The position numbers and the translations under genes were made by a program. 64,000 nt of DNA from Neelides folsomi (lineage: Eukaryota; Arthropoda; Collembola; Neelipleona; Neelidae): assembly GCA_034687125.1 (NCBI GenBank), contig JAQGBZ010000033.1, positions 186,001 through 250,000 of the forward strand. Direction: 5' to 3'. Each line of letters opens with the position of its first letter. The stretch's first letter is position 1. The notes under the pieces are model-generated. The model was given only the letters and a program-made list of their open reading frames with translations. It was not told where the DNA came from and did no database searches. Below, piece by piece: positions 25,753-38,393 of this stretch.

Positions 25753-26942
25753 ATGGGGATCAAATGTTATCTGACATTCTATGGGGTGAATATTCATTAA
25801 AAACTAAATAAATCCTGTTTTAAATTGTATATTAGATTTCATCGTTCTCATAATTAATGATTGATTAAATTACATTTATGCACAGCCTGTGTTCCTCGGA
25901 GCTTCCACATGGGGACTTGTGAACGTCTCTCAATATTTTCGCCCACCTCCATTAGCATTGATCTGCCATGCACTTTGGTTCATACTTTGCATTTTATCAA
26001 GCTCCTTTTGCATCATGTCTATAAGTAATTGAATCCAACATTTATATTCAATCAATAATTATTAAAATAACATAATGAAGCATATAAAATTAAATTACTT
26101 TGTTCCAGTAACGTACTTATTTGAAAAACAAAATAATACACCGATCACGGCATTTCTGTATCACGCTCATTACATTTTAGCCTGGCTTGCACTTGTTATT
26201 GGATATCCTGCAGTGAAGAAATTAACAATATTTTTCTTATCTTAACTTGTTGTAAAGTAACACTTATGAATCGTTATTTTGATCGAATGATCACCCAATG
26301 AAATTTAATTGAATTAAATTTACTAACGTTTATTTAAAATTCCAGCTCGTCACTTTCTTCTATCGTATCTACTATCCTCATTACTTCAACCACGTATATC
26401 AACATGAATATATATATATATATAACTCATTATGTATTGATTAAAATTAAAGAGATGAAATTAAGATGCATTTTTTGATCATTTTAGATATTCTTTGGAT
26501 TGGGTCTATTCGTAATTGCAGGTTAAACTAAAAATATTTCAATTTAATTTAATTGCCAATTAAAATAATATAGATAGTCTCCTTTCTGGCGGAAGAATCC
26601 AAAACGGCGATTTTGGTCACCCAAATCCTGATTGTGATTGTGGCCCTTAGTCACTACCACATCTCCACCTTGACTGGAAATTATTCAGGGACGATCGGGG
26701 CCATTTTGATGATATTAAATGTCTTGTCAATTTCTGTCTCTGTCTGCTACAATGTTCAAGGGGTCACTCCAAAGGAAACGTTCATGATTGGGATGCTGCT
26801 TGCGACAATCTTCTTAGCCTCTGCAATAAGAACAATGGGAAGAAACCCGACTCCTGTGCCAAATCTCTTCAGCTTCTACAACATCGAGCTTTCGAAATTA
26901 TTTGAAAACATGGGAAAACCATTCATAAAGAAGACTACATAA
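25753..26942 (+). CDS. Unrecognised multi-pass membrane protein, six exons
   Basis: Not matched to a known family. Exons inferred from splice signals and phase: 25753-25785, 25886-26024, 26109-26212, 26346-26393, 26488-26521 and 26578-26942, giving 240 residues. Hydrophobic spans are PLALICHALWFILCILSSS, ILAWLALVIGYPALVTFF, IFFGLGLFVIAVSFLA, AILVTQILIVIVALSHYHI, GAILMILNVLSISVSVCYNV and FMIGMLLATIFLASAI, so about six helices with short loops and a polar C-terminal tail of about 35 residues. Two His (YHAHYI) in helix 2 and two (SHYHIS) at the end of helix 4 are noticeable and could be ligands, as in haem-binding six-helix proteins, but that is speculation. The last exon is a solid open frame; the small first exon and the 26578 acceptor are the weakest parts of the model. 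Confidence 0.5.
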
Positions 26943-27193
26943 CAAATTTTAAAATGTAAATACCTAAAGTATGTACCATTTTATCCTGATGCTAATTTCA
27001 AAAAAAATTATAAAACGATATGAAGAATGATTAAATTTCAATTTACAAAATATTCACTTGTACTATCTTTTAACACACTTGTAAAATATTAGGTTGTTTT
27101 ATGTGAGATGTACGGAATTAATTTAATTTGAGACAACGTTTATTTAATTCTTCATGGTTTAAGTAAAATCAAGCTTTTAAAAGGAGTCAGCTT

Positions 27194-29552
27194 TTATCTA
27201 AACTCAATACAATAATCTAGAAAGGTAAAAAGTAAGAAAAGACACACTGTGACTAGGATGACTTTAAAATTGAACTGGTAAATATTGCTTGTAATGACGA
27301 CCCCTTTCATGGAGTGTTTCAAAGAGGAAATAATCCTCACTTTGACTTGTTTCCCCATAATGCTAGGGTTTTTTTGAAGTAGGATTTGTTCATAGAACTT
27401 GTTATGGCCCACATAGTATTCTCCGTCGTGTGAAGTTTCAGTCACGAGCACATCATAAATAAGTCCTTCTCTCTTTACATAGTTTTCATATGACTGGAAA
27501 TATTCCGCAAGCTCTTTTGTTCGCTTTTTCACCTTAAAATATAAAAAATAATTTGTAATGAACATATACAAAATTGTGTATTTAAATATGTATCAATCTT
27601 TACTTCTTGTGTTGAAACCCTTTTCATTTTGGATGCCGGGGTTCCAGGACGCGGGTAGAACTGATTTATGAACAACGTAGGGAAATTGTTTTTCTTGCAA
27701 ACGTTCATTGTTTCTTGAAAGTCACTAGCAGTTTCAGTTGGGAAACCACAAATTATATCGGTTGCAATGGTACAGCCTGGAACTCTGTTAAGAAAAATAA
27801 TTTTGTTTAATTTGATTTATAAGATTAAGATAAAAACAAGGGCCATTGTTAAAGACATGTTAATCAAAAAGTCAATAAATGACATTTAATTTTTCAGTTA
27901 CTTTTCCCTGAGAAAATCCACAATTTTTTGAAACTCATCAACACAATATTCTCTTTTCATATCCGCAAGAACTGGATCACTCCCAGATTGAATTGGCACA
28001 TGAAGAAACGAATAAACTTTTGGATGAGCAACAATCTTTGCAATGGCCTAAAATACCATATATATTAATCTAATTAAATTCTTAAACTAATTGGAATAAA
28101 GATGAGGAATTACCTCCAAATGGCTCAGAATATAAGGCGGATTTGTCATTCCAATTCTCAACATACAATCATTAGGAATGATCTATATAAAAAGTTACGG
28201 TCCCTTTCATTTATTTTTCCATTCATATAAAGATCGAGTTAAAATGTAAAAATTAACTTACTTTCACAAATTCATTTAAAAGGTCCGTGATGCTAAGGCC
28301 TAAATCTATTCCCCAAGCTCCAGTATCTTCTGAAGTCATCCAAATTTCTTTCACACCTTCTTTGAACGCTTGCTCTGCTCTTTTGATTATTTCATCTGAA
28401 TAAAAAACAAGGTATATTAATTTATTAATTAGCTTATTTGAGTACGTTAAACTGATTAAATAAGATTATTTACCCATTGGATAACTTGCCAACTCTCCCC
28501 TTGCATGCTTGGTCTTGCAATAAGTACACTGGTTGAGACATCCAGTTGAAATTGGAATAATTTCAATAAGCGGATTCTTCCTAATTTTAGGAAGAGTCAG
28601 CGCACTTCCACCAAGTCGTTTTCCCTTTTCTTTTCGCTGTCCAAGAATTCTGACCGTATTTCCTTTAAGAGTTTCTTCAACAACTTCGACTATTCGATCA
28701 ATTTGCTGTACGCCCACAATACTCAATCCCTAATTATAAATAATGTAAGTATATCATCAATACAATTATTTTCGTTTATATCCGACCCTATATGAATATT
28801 TTTTGAATTATTAAAATATATTGATTTTTATAAATTGGAATACTTTTATATAATCATTCCTTGGTGCGGATTGGGCAACACAACCGGCAAGAACAAGTCC
28901 TTTGTTTAAACTTTGACCTTCCTTTATTTCATTCTTAAAATGTTGCTCAGCTGGTGCTTTGACAGTGCAACTATTGAGGAGCCATAAATCAGCATCTTTT
29001 TTGTCATCTAATAAAAATATTTTTATATTATTTATGCCTAAATTGGCAGACTTTTTACTAGTAAAACAATCGATCTGATCTTGCAAAGAAGTTTATATTG
29101 ACCTGTGAGATTAAAACCATAAGCCGATAAAAGTCCAGCCATATATTCACTATCCGAAGAGTTATGAGCACAACCCCAAGTTTTACAAAATATCTTATAA
29201 GATTGCGGTACGAAATCATTCTTCTCAATTCCTTGAAATGACTGGCAGTCAATGTTTTCTTTAACACCTTTAAAAACATTAATTTTATTACATTATTTTA
29301 TAACTATTTAATCGTGTATAAAACGTTATGAAAAAAGCTAAATTATAATTCAGTTCAGTGCTTCATACCTTCTAAACCATTAACCAAAGGTTCGTCGTCA
29401 GACCTATAACTTTTTTGCCTAACTCTCAACTTGAGTCTATTGGCCAATCTCGGCTCCGGAGCCGAAAATCCGATATCTTCAATATCCTCAATCCCATTAG
29501 ATTCACTTGTCAAATGATGTTTCGGGTTGTCAGATTCGATATCTCTTCCCAT
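27194..29552 (-). CDS. CDKAL1: CDKAL1, tRNA t6A methylthiotransferase, nine exons
   Basis: Radical-SAM enzyme that adds a methylthio group to t6A37 of tRNA-Lys(UUU), giving ms2t6A for accurate decoding. Exons 29369-29552, 29103-29267, 28844-29007, 28474-28729, 28262-28395, 28114-28182, 27902-28047, 27604-27784 and 27194-27532 join in phase to 545 residues (human 579). The N-terminal MTTase domain has its three Cys ([34 protein letters not shown]) for one 4Fe-4S cluster; the radical-SAM triad is [38 protein letters not shown] and [11 protein letters not shown] follow, then a TRAM domain. The end, [21 protein letters not shown], is a hydrophobic tail anchor, as in the human ER-anchored protein. 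Both clusters look intact. It lies head to head with the next gene, about 600 bp between starts. Confidence 0.96.
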
Positions 29553-30149
29553 ATTATTCGGCAGCAAACGGTTTAACGAGGTGAGTAATCAAACTCTCTC
29601 TGAAATGAAACATAAACAAGTTATAATTTTCCCATTTTACATTATGAAATATTTTTGAAAATTGGTTTAAATAATACATTTCAAGATAGCATGTTTATTT
29701 ATTGATTAAATGTTAAAATGTAAAGCTCACCAAAATGAATATTTGTGTCCAACTGTGAGTTAAATAGTTGTTAAACTTAACTTCAAACAATGAAGTGTCG
29801 TGTTACAAAACTCCTCTTGCTCTTCTGAAGTTCTGGTCTGAATGAAAACAAATGATAGAAGTTGTGGAGTATTTGAATTGGTAACACGCGATGCCGCTAA
29901 ATATTGTCAAACATGGAGCGGTGTTGAAAGAATGATTTTGTGTTGCAGAAAATAGAAACTCTCGAATTTCCGAAATCGAATTACAAAATAAATATTCCAT
30001 TGAGGTATTTAAAACTTACTCTCATCGAATTAAAAATTTAATTAATCAATTAAGATATTTTACTATAAAATTGAAAAGTTTTTAACGAATGTTTGTATTT
30101 AGCAAAGAGGAATAAATTCAAGATCCCATATTTTTCCATCTCATAAGAA

Positions 30150-31260
30150 ATGGGTGACAATAAAGAAGCCGATAAAGAAAAGCGTGAGAAATTGTTGAAA
30201 CTTAAATTAAAACTGAAAGCTAAGAAAGAGAAGGAAAAGAATCGTCCTAAGAGAGTTGCTGCTCTTGGTGCTCCTGCTGACGATGTTGAACTTTTGAAAA
30301 CCATGATTGCAAAACTGAAAAGAAAAAGGGAAATCGTCAGCCCCGAAAACGAAGTTGACAACGAGGACAAAAATATAGATATCGACATAAAGAATAAAGT
30401 GAAAGAAGAAGATGAAGCGGCGCTGATCAGAAAGCGGAAGAATAGGAACAAGAAGGCATTGGCTAAAATCATTGCTCGACGGCTCAGTCCACGTAAATGT
30501 AATAAAGATAAGATAAAGCTGAGGGAGGCAGCCAATGCGGCTGAACATACGGATCCAAAAGTAAAATATTTGTACATTATATATAGAAATAGATAAATGT
30601 TACATAATTTATACCTAAAAATGATAGAAATCACAATGATATTATTAATATAACATAACTTATAGTTAATACTAGATAATTTATAATTATTGTATTTTTG
30701 ATAAAGTAATTTATAATTGTCCTCTTTGACTTTTATAGGAAGAAATGGCCAGGATCCAAGAAAAGCTCATGAAACGAAAACTTATACAAACAAACGAATT
30801 GGGTCGAGATTTTTATAATTACAGGATGGACGACATCGTGTCAACAAAAGCAAAAGGTCAAACCTACTACGCTCAAGTTAAAGGGTTTTTTACGAATGAC
30901 TTCAGCAAAAAGTTCCTGAGGGTTCGATGGCTAATTCCAAAACGCGATTATTCCCCGATGTATTCAACTATCTCCTTAAAGAATTTCAATCGCTTGCATT
31001 TCCAAGAAGGTAATTAAAACTTATTGCTTCTCTTACAATAAAAATTTTGAGCAAATATTTTTTTACTGTATATAATTTACTACCAAATTCATTATAAAAT
31101 CTTTATCATATATATTAATATTTTAGGCCCTGACGAGCTCTTCACAATTGACATTGACTTGTTTAATTTCGTTATGAGACCTAATGAAGCACAAAATCCA
31201 CAAAAGGCTTCATCACTTATTTCAAACGCAATTGAAAAATACGAAGAGAAATTGGAATAA
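30150..31260 (+). CDS. GATAD1-like chromatin protein lacking the GATA zinc finger
   Basis: Exons 30150-30560, 30739-31009 and 31127-31260 join to 271 residues, about the length of human GATAD1 (269). The C-terminal half resembles GATAD1: YNYRMDDIVST, YYAQVKGFFTND and RVRWLIP correspond to its YYQIGDVVS, YYAQIRGFIQDQ and ALTWLIP, followed by a PDELFTIDIDLFNFVMRP segment like PEEDLPRKMEYLEFVCHAP. GATAD1 sits in an H3K4me3-associated Sin3/HDAC complex. The N-terminal half is different: a Lys/Glu-rich coiled-coil-like region (EKREKLLKLKLKLKAKKEKE) and basic stretches with no C-x2-C pairs, so the GATA-type finger of vertebrate GATAD1 is absent. This is a distant match made from memory; function in chromatin is inference. 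Confidence 0.55.
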
Positions 31261-31363
31261 TTATTGGAGACAAACCGAGGATAAAGATGTCAATAATTCC
31301 TAATATTTAACTCAATAGTCATCCTTTGTATCGATATTTATAATATATTTAATATTTGTTCAA

Positions 31364-34300
31364 TCAAAAAACAATTGTCGAAATATCATCGTCTGAATAA
31401 TCAGAATTGCTCTGATCGTATTCCTCCCCTGCATCCTCGCCTTCAAATCCTGCTGCTTCTCCAATGAAGGACGCGATTTCTTCTGCGAGTTCATCTTTGT
31501 GCATGTGTCGCTCAACATCCATTGATGCGAGTCGTTTTCTTACGCTCATCTTCCTATGAGAATCAAGGAAGGCTTCACCGAGTTCTTCATCTGTGTCCCT
31601 TATTTCTTCTATCTCCTCACGTGTCGGTTTGATATTGAGCTCATCGATTGCACGTGAAGTTGCGAATTGAAGTTCAACATTCTTTTTTGCTGATGCTTCA
31701 CTTTGTCCTCCCTCACCTTGAGCTTTCTTCAATAACTCACTTTCAACGAGGAGTTTAAGTTGGACGAGAACTGGATGAAGAGAAGAAAGTGCATTCAGTT
31801 CATCTTCGTTTCCAGGAATTTCATAAAGTCCGATGAGGTCATATATTTCCGATACCATGTCAAGTTCTTTTTCAATGTTATCCATCTAAATTAATTAAAA
31901 TCTCAATGATAATTTTTATATTATTTAAATTTTATTAATGAAATTAAAGTACTTTTGTTTTGTAATATTACACATTTAAAGTTTTTTAAGGAAATTTAAA
32001 AACCTCTTTTTCATGAATTTCTTCGAGAATTTCATGTCTTAGCTTTTTCTCATTATCCGTCTTTGGGTCGGATTTCACGATACTGAGAAATTCCATCATT
32101 TTTTCGTGGAGAACGGCTACACACTTTGCACCATAACTATTTGAATGTACAAATTTTTTATTTTAACTATACAGTTATTTTAGTCTATCTAATTATTAAT
32201 GTAAAATAAGTAATATGGTGTAGAGAAAATCCATTGTTGAATTGTTGAGGAATTAAATTGTGTTAAACATTAAGTATTAAAAATTAAAGTTTTCTCGTTT
32301 TATACCTCGGAAGTGCTTCGTTAATTGCTTCAATATATTTTGTTACACTTGGGTAAGCGTTCGCTCTCATGAGAGAATTTGTCACTTTAAAAATCCCGAC
32401 ACAGTTTTCATCCTCAACATTCTTTATAATCTCCATTTCACTGTGAAATCTCTCCAGTAGCATTGTAAATACACGAACGTCTATGAAAAACAATAAACAT
32501 TTTTAACTTAACCGCTATCTTAATTTTACGCTATAATTTATAATTTATTTTCCAATTACCCGTTTCTCGTTCAATGTCCTCAATTTTAATCTTTTCATTC
32601 TGAAGGCAGAAGTCTCTGATGTGGGAAAATGTATCAGCATAATGAGAACATGAATTGACAGCATAGTAAAATATCAAATCGACAACTTCTTTCACCTGAT
32701 GAGAATGTTGAAAATCAGCATATAGAAATTATCATTTATTTAAAGATCCATAACAGTTTTATAGTCAATCTTTGCCATTTTATAGAAAATAAAAGAAACT
32801 TACAATTGGCATATTTTTGTTTGTCGAAAGAAGGAACTCCATACTTGGCCCTTGTCCGCAACCTTTCTCCTCTAAATGTCCGTTTAATATTGGCCTGTAA
32901 TTAATATTATTTTATATCTAATCTCATCCATTTTTAATCCTCAGTTAATCAGAAATGTGACTTAAACAAAAGTTAGGAAATTTTATTAACTGAGTAAATG
33001 GATTGAATGCTTCATTTGGAAGCAAATTGGGATAAGTCATAATTGCCTTTTTCCAGGCTCCAAATAAATGTTTAATCTCATTTTGGAATAAAAGTGTGGA
33101 AGGATTAAATGTCATCGCTTCAATTGCATCCACATCCGGACTCCAACTTACTCCGATCTCAAACAATGGTTTAGTCGGATTGATCGTTTCATTCGTTCCT
33201 CCCTTTAATTTAATTTTATTAAATTTTATATCCGTGCTACTGCTTACAGTGAAGCCATACAACAATTAGTCAAATTAATAGCGAATATAAATTAATTCAT
33301 GTCAAGTTAGTTCTGTACATTGGTCAAGTTGTAATGTTTAAGAGAATCAAGCAAAGGCCCATGTTTTGGAGGAGGAACACTCTCATCCACTTCCACATTC
33401 AATTTAATCCGTTCGTCCAAGTCGCAGAGAAAAGAAATGATTGAATTGTTCAATAATGAATTATATGCTTGTTGAATGTGAAAATCAATCAAGTGAATGA
33501 AGCTATTCAAAAGAATTATTAAAACAAGTCTTATACTCAATTTATATGCTTAAGTTTTAGTTTGTTTCGAGATTTGGTAATTACTGGGTAAGCTTTGCAC
33601 ATAGTCGTTTTTTCCTTGTACATTGAGAAAAGCTAAGCCATTGACCAGGATAATCGTAAATGTGCGAAGGAAGAAATCTTGTTAGTTCAATGGGCTCTAA
33701 TAAAACAAAATATGACCGTGTATAAGGTCAAAGGATACAATAAATGAATATGATTAAAATGTTAAACTGCTTATGAAACTTGTAATTTACGTACGCTCTG
33801 ATGATTTTCCAGCGTACTTTCGTTCTTCTTTATATTCATCAGGAGAAAACCCGGATTCAATAAGACACGTTCGACAAGCTAGATTATAAATGATAAATTA
33901 ACCATTTTTTAATAAAGCAACGACATATTTTATCTCATAATCCCATAATTGATAATTGGAGATATATGTACTAATATGTAGTATAAGTATTTACCTGCAT
34001 ATGTCATATCCAAAGCCATAGCTTCGAATTGACGTAAGCGAACGAGGATGTCATCCAAACGATGCTCTTGCTGTACAGTGAAATCTTTCAAAGCGTAAGT
34101 CGCATTAGGTTTAACAGTCACAAATCGCATTGAAGATATCTAATAAACAATTGTTAAATGGTGTAACTTGTGAAAAGTATAATTTGTATCACAATGACCT
34201 TTTCGCACAACTTGAGAAGTTCCCCTAGCATTTTCCTCAGTGGACGTCGAGTAACGAAAAGAGTTTCTTCCAACTTTTCTTTAATCGCTTTCAGCTTCAC

Positions 34301-36217
34301 ATGTCTGACGTTGTAATGCCATTGGTAAAAGGCTTTCCACAATTTGTATTTTTTGAAAAAGTGAAGCTAAAAATTAGAGCGAAATGAAATCTAATGATTT
34401 ATGGTTCATTAAGATATAATATCGTTTATTTATCAAAAACCTTTCGGCTATTAAAATGGCAACCTTTCTCAGTCGGTCAAAAATGTGCATTTGTCTCTCA
34501 TAATCGTAAAGAGAAGTAAATTCGGCATAGCCTTTTGAAAACAATATTACTCCATATTTACTCAATGTCAAGTAAGTAGAAGAAGCAACATCTTTGAACT
34601 TTACAACCCTGGTTTAAATTGACTTTAAATCACTAATATTACACAATCATACATGTTTGTATGTAAGTAAATATTTTGTCTTAAATGCGTTTTGCGATAT
34701 GTTGGTGAAAATAAGAATAAGTTACTTGAGCGAATATGGATTGAAATCTGGATGATTGACAGGTCTAGCATAAGTGAGAATGATGTATTCATTAAAAGGA
34801 GCTTCCATGATCTTTCTTGAAAGGAGAATGAATTGGGCTTTGGGGAGGGCCACATTTTCTTTAATCCCCCATAACTTTGAAATGTTCACTTGTTTCCTCA
34901 CCAAGTCCCCCGGTGGAAGACATTCCGGATTTCCCTGGGTTCGATCCACGCATTTTTCAAACCTAGGAATCTTTCTCATATTTTTATACTTTTCTTTTAA
35001 TGAGGGTTTAATGACTAACTCTTCTCGTAAATCTGCAAGTTTAATAAATGAAGTTATTTGTATTTTGAAGGGGCATTGAATTGTACATATTATCCGTAGT
35101 ACTTACTTTATAAAATAATGTGGTTTTATGGTTTTAATAAGTTATAACTGACTTGAAAAAATAAATAGCATTACTTGAAATTTTATGTGTAATCGAAATA
35201 TCCGAACCAGTTCCGCTCGTGTCTCTTTCACCCCCAAGATCTTCATCTTCATTAAGCACTTCCTTAAAATACGTAAAAATGAAATATGTTAGCATACCTA
35301 ATTAATGTACTAAATATTCCTTAAAGATCTTTACTTCTTCGCCATCATCGTCAACTATCACAATGACATCTTTCAATTCCTCTTCTTCCATTTCAGACGA
35401 ATCAGGATTTTCATTTTTCTTCTCTCGAGCCTCCCGTGCAGCATCTTCAAGTTTCTTTTGGTCTTCTCGCTTTTGAAGTTCAGCTCTTTTTCGAGCCTTC
35501 GACGTTTCCGTGAATAACTTTACCAAAGGAGGTCTCAAAATTCTATTAAATTTTAATTATTAATATTATATGATGGAATTGCTTTTCAACTAGGATGAAA
35601 ATTTGATATGACGAATATCATTATTTAATTGAAATAAAAACAAACTCTTCATGATAAGTCTTCGGTCCATGATACAAAATCCGATTCTTGACAAAAGTCT
35701 TGGCAGCTATTTGTTTCCCTTTAATTGGACAAAGGTGGTGATGATGATGGGACATTTCGTTTACATTCAGATTCACCGGCATATCAGTGTCAAGGGTCAT
35801 CATGGCGCCTGCAGCAGCTCCGAGTAAAATTTTCTTTTCAAGATCTGCAAGATCAACATTCCCAGCCTCGACTTGCCTTCTATAATAAGACATTGATCTT
35901 GACAATCGTGGTTTTGGAGCTGTTGCCGCTTGAGCCACACTTCTATTCATAAGGGACGCTGCGGTATAAGGTTTTCCTTCCTCTTCATCAGTAAAATTGA
36001 CCGAAGATTCAGTTCCTGGACGATCTTGGTCGAAATCAACTTTTTTTTCTTGCCAATAATCTTCTTCGCCTCCTAAACCTTTGAAAATGGATGATTTGTC
36101 AAAGACTGAAATTCTCTTATGTGCCTTGTAGACTTCGTTCATGTATTTGTCAGGTCCAAACTTCTGGGTCATTTTAACGAGAATTCCACTTGGCAGTTCA
36201 TTAGTTGGTGGAGCCAT
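31364..36217 (-). CDS. Dynein heavy-chain tail protein without linker or motor
   Basis: Sixteen exons encode about 1,118 residues resembling the N-terminal tail of single-headed inner-arm axonemal dyneins (DNAH3/6/7/12 type): FNPYSLKVVKFKD, YLTLSKYGVILFS, YDYERQMHIFDRLRK, FFKKYKLWKAFYQWHYNVR, FNPFTQPILNGHLEEKGCGQGPSMEF, then IYDLIGLYEIPGNEDEL, which marks the stretch just ahead of the linker. Exons: 35646-36217, 35335-35542, 35175-35262, 34726-35032, 34464-34608, 34199-34366, 33995-34139, 33795-33878, 33585-33696, 33319-33535, 32991 to about 33242, 32804-32894, 32560-32695, 32306-32480, 32004-32136 and 31364-31885. The last exon ends in an acidic tail (EEYDQSNSDYSDDDISTIVF, then stop). No linker, AAA ring or microtubule-binding stalk follows; the next genes lie on both strands immediately below. 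One junction (33319 to 33242) does not keep phase in my model. The N-terminal exon has a natural run of five His. Confidence 0.8.
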
Positions 36218-36599
36218 TTTGACTATTTAATTAGAATAACAATGCACTTTTATATTTCAACTGTCTCAACTCCTCTCTCCACTTGTCATTTATTTGTGAA
36301 TGTTGAAGATATTGCGAATAGAATTTTTTGACGTATTCTTATTTAGATCTTTTATTGGAGAATTCCTATAACAAACATTTATTCGGCATATTTGCTTAAT
36401 ACATCTTCGAAAATGAAATCTTTGATTACTCGATAAGCAATTGATATAATGCTAATTATATCTTTTATAAGTTTATTTAAGGGAGTACATTTATTTAGTA
36501 GCATACATATTTCAGTTTATTTAAGGAAGTTTGTCATATTACATGTTTGAAATTTTTATTAACGTTAAGTCTTATAATATTACAGATAGTATAATCCAA

Positions 36600-38393
36600 T
36601 TAGCTTGAACGCAAAGGGTTTTCGGGATGAATCTCCAAACTGTAAATGAATTACATACATTATAATTATTCAGTATAGATTGTCAAGTAATGACTAATGA
36701 GTAACCCTTAAAGTGATATACATAAAATGATACGTAAACTAACCGATAAAGTAAAATCAGTAAAAGTTACCCATTGAAATATTCTGTGAAAATAAATGTT
36801 CTTCCATCTTCTCCAAGATCAAGGGCTTTAATTTCTTTCATTTCTTCTTGACTTAAAACGAAGTCATGTATCTGAAACATTTGAAACATTTAAATTGCTT
36901 TCGATGTTTGGATTGTAAATATTCACGTAAAGGATTTGAATCTCATACATTATAATTGGAAATTATGTTTTTGGTATTGGAGCTCTTAGGAATCACAATG
37001 ATTCCACAGGTCGTAAGGAAGGAAAGCATCACTTGAGCACTTGTTTTCTTATGCCTCTCACAAATCTTCATTATAATTTCATTGGAAAACAAATTCGTGA
37101 TCCCTTTGGATGGACTTTAACAAGATAGACCAATTTATACCATGTGGTGTAATACATAAAGATATGCGGTATAATGTTAATACTTTTTCTAATTAGTATT
37201 TATAATGTAGCGGGGTTGTAAAATAAAAATTAAGTATTGTATAATATTAAACTTAAGTAAGTTATTTGAGTAAAGCCTACACAAATTGTTGTTTTCTATT
37301 CGGAGAGCCGAGTGGGGAATAAGCAGCAACAGCAATTTGATTTTTAAAGCAAAAGTTCCTCAATGGTTTTTGTTGAAATAAAACGTGAATTTCAACCTGT
37401 TAATAAAAACAAAATTCTTGGATTCTATTCATTAAACATTCTGCCCAACTTGATTAACTGCTGGTTGAATTTCGGCAACATCGAGAATTTTGATAATTTG
37501 CGATATATTGAAGTTCGATATACCAATTGATTTTGCTTTTCCCAATTTCACAACTTTCTCCATACCTGGAAAGAAGCACAATTTAACTCAATCCGCTTCT
37601 AACTAAGTTTAAATGTTTATTAATTTATTATGATATTTCAAGAGTGACTTTATAATGAGAATTGTGGCACTTTTCCAAATTAATTGAAGATTTGTCGAAA
37701 AATCAAATAAAAGTTTCCCATTCTTGTCTTTAGGGAAATAATCATCATCAGATGTGTGTTGAAAGCCAACTGGAAAATGAATGAGGTAAAGATCCACAAA
37801 ATCAAGCTGGAGATTTGAAAGTGACAAAGTTAAAAAATGCTCAACTTTGTCTTCATGATTTCCTATACTTGGAAGCTAAAAAACCATTTATTATTAATCC
37901 TTACAATAAAGTACTTTCAGAGCTTTCACAGTTGACCAAATATATTAAAATATAAACCTACTTTAGTTGTAATGAACAAATCATCTCTTTGAACCATTTG
38001 AGAATCGATGCATTTTTTAAGAGCTTTTCCAAGTTCTATTTCATTCCCGTACAAAAGAGCAGAGTCAAAATGTCTATAGCCCACTCGAACGGCTTCAAAT
38101 ATAACATTTTCCATTTCATCCTTTGTAATCTAAATGATAAAAATGCTATAATTAAACTATGTATACTCTGTAAAGTGTAAGTTACCAATAAATAAGTTAT
38201 AAGTTTACAATGTTTATTCTCGGGCACACTCGAGTTAAATAAGAAAATAACCATTTACTGATAAAGTTGAATGTAAAGTTGGATAATGCCAAGTTAGTGT
38301 GAACTTTTGTATAATTAATTTATTAATTACCGATCCAGTTCCTAAACCCATTATGGGTATCGTCTCTTCATTGAATAACTTTAAGCTCTTCAT
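36600..38393 (-). CDS. Aldo-keto reductase, eight exons
   Basis: NADPH-dependent carbonyl reductase of the AKR1-like group, cytosolic TIM barrel. Exons 38331-38393, 37962-38129, 37671-37875, 37450-37565, 37281-37396, 36949-37114, 36771-36871 and 36600-36639 join to 324 residues, the usual length. The catalytic tetrad is visible: Asp and Tyr in GYRHFDSALLYGNE, Lys in LFITTK and His in LYLIHFPVGF. Further signatures are IPIMGLGTG at the N-terminus, KAKSIGISNFN, QPAVNQVEIH, AYSPLGSP and the cofactor-phosphate motif IIVIPKSSN. The substrate cannot be told from sequence; the subfamily is left open. The gene lies in tandem behind the dynein-tail gene (383 bp between its stop and the dynein start) and is divergent from the ACE gene. 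Confidence 0.92.

Noticed and set aside
30050-30634. 194-codon minus-strand frame, very Phe/Leu/Ser-rich
   Set aside because: It is the complement of the Lys/Glu-rich first exon of the GATAD1-like gene, which produces a false membrane-like sequence.
35621-35800. Run of five histidines resembling an affinity tag
   Set aside because: It is encoded inside the first exon of the dynein-tail gene by native CAT/CAC codons with no vector sequence around it.
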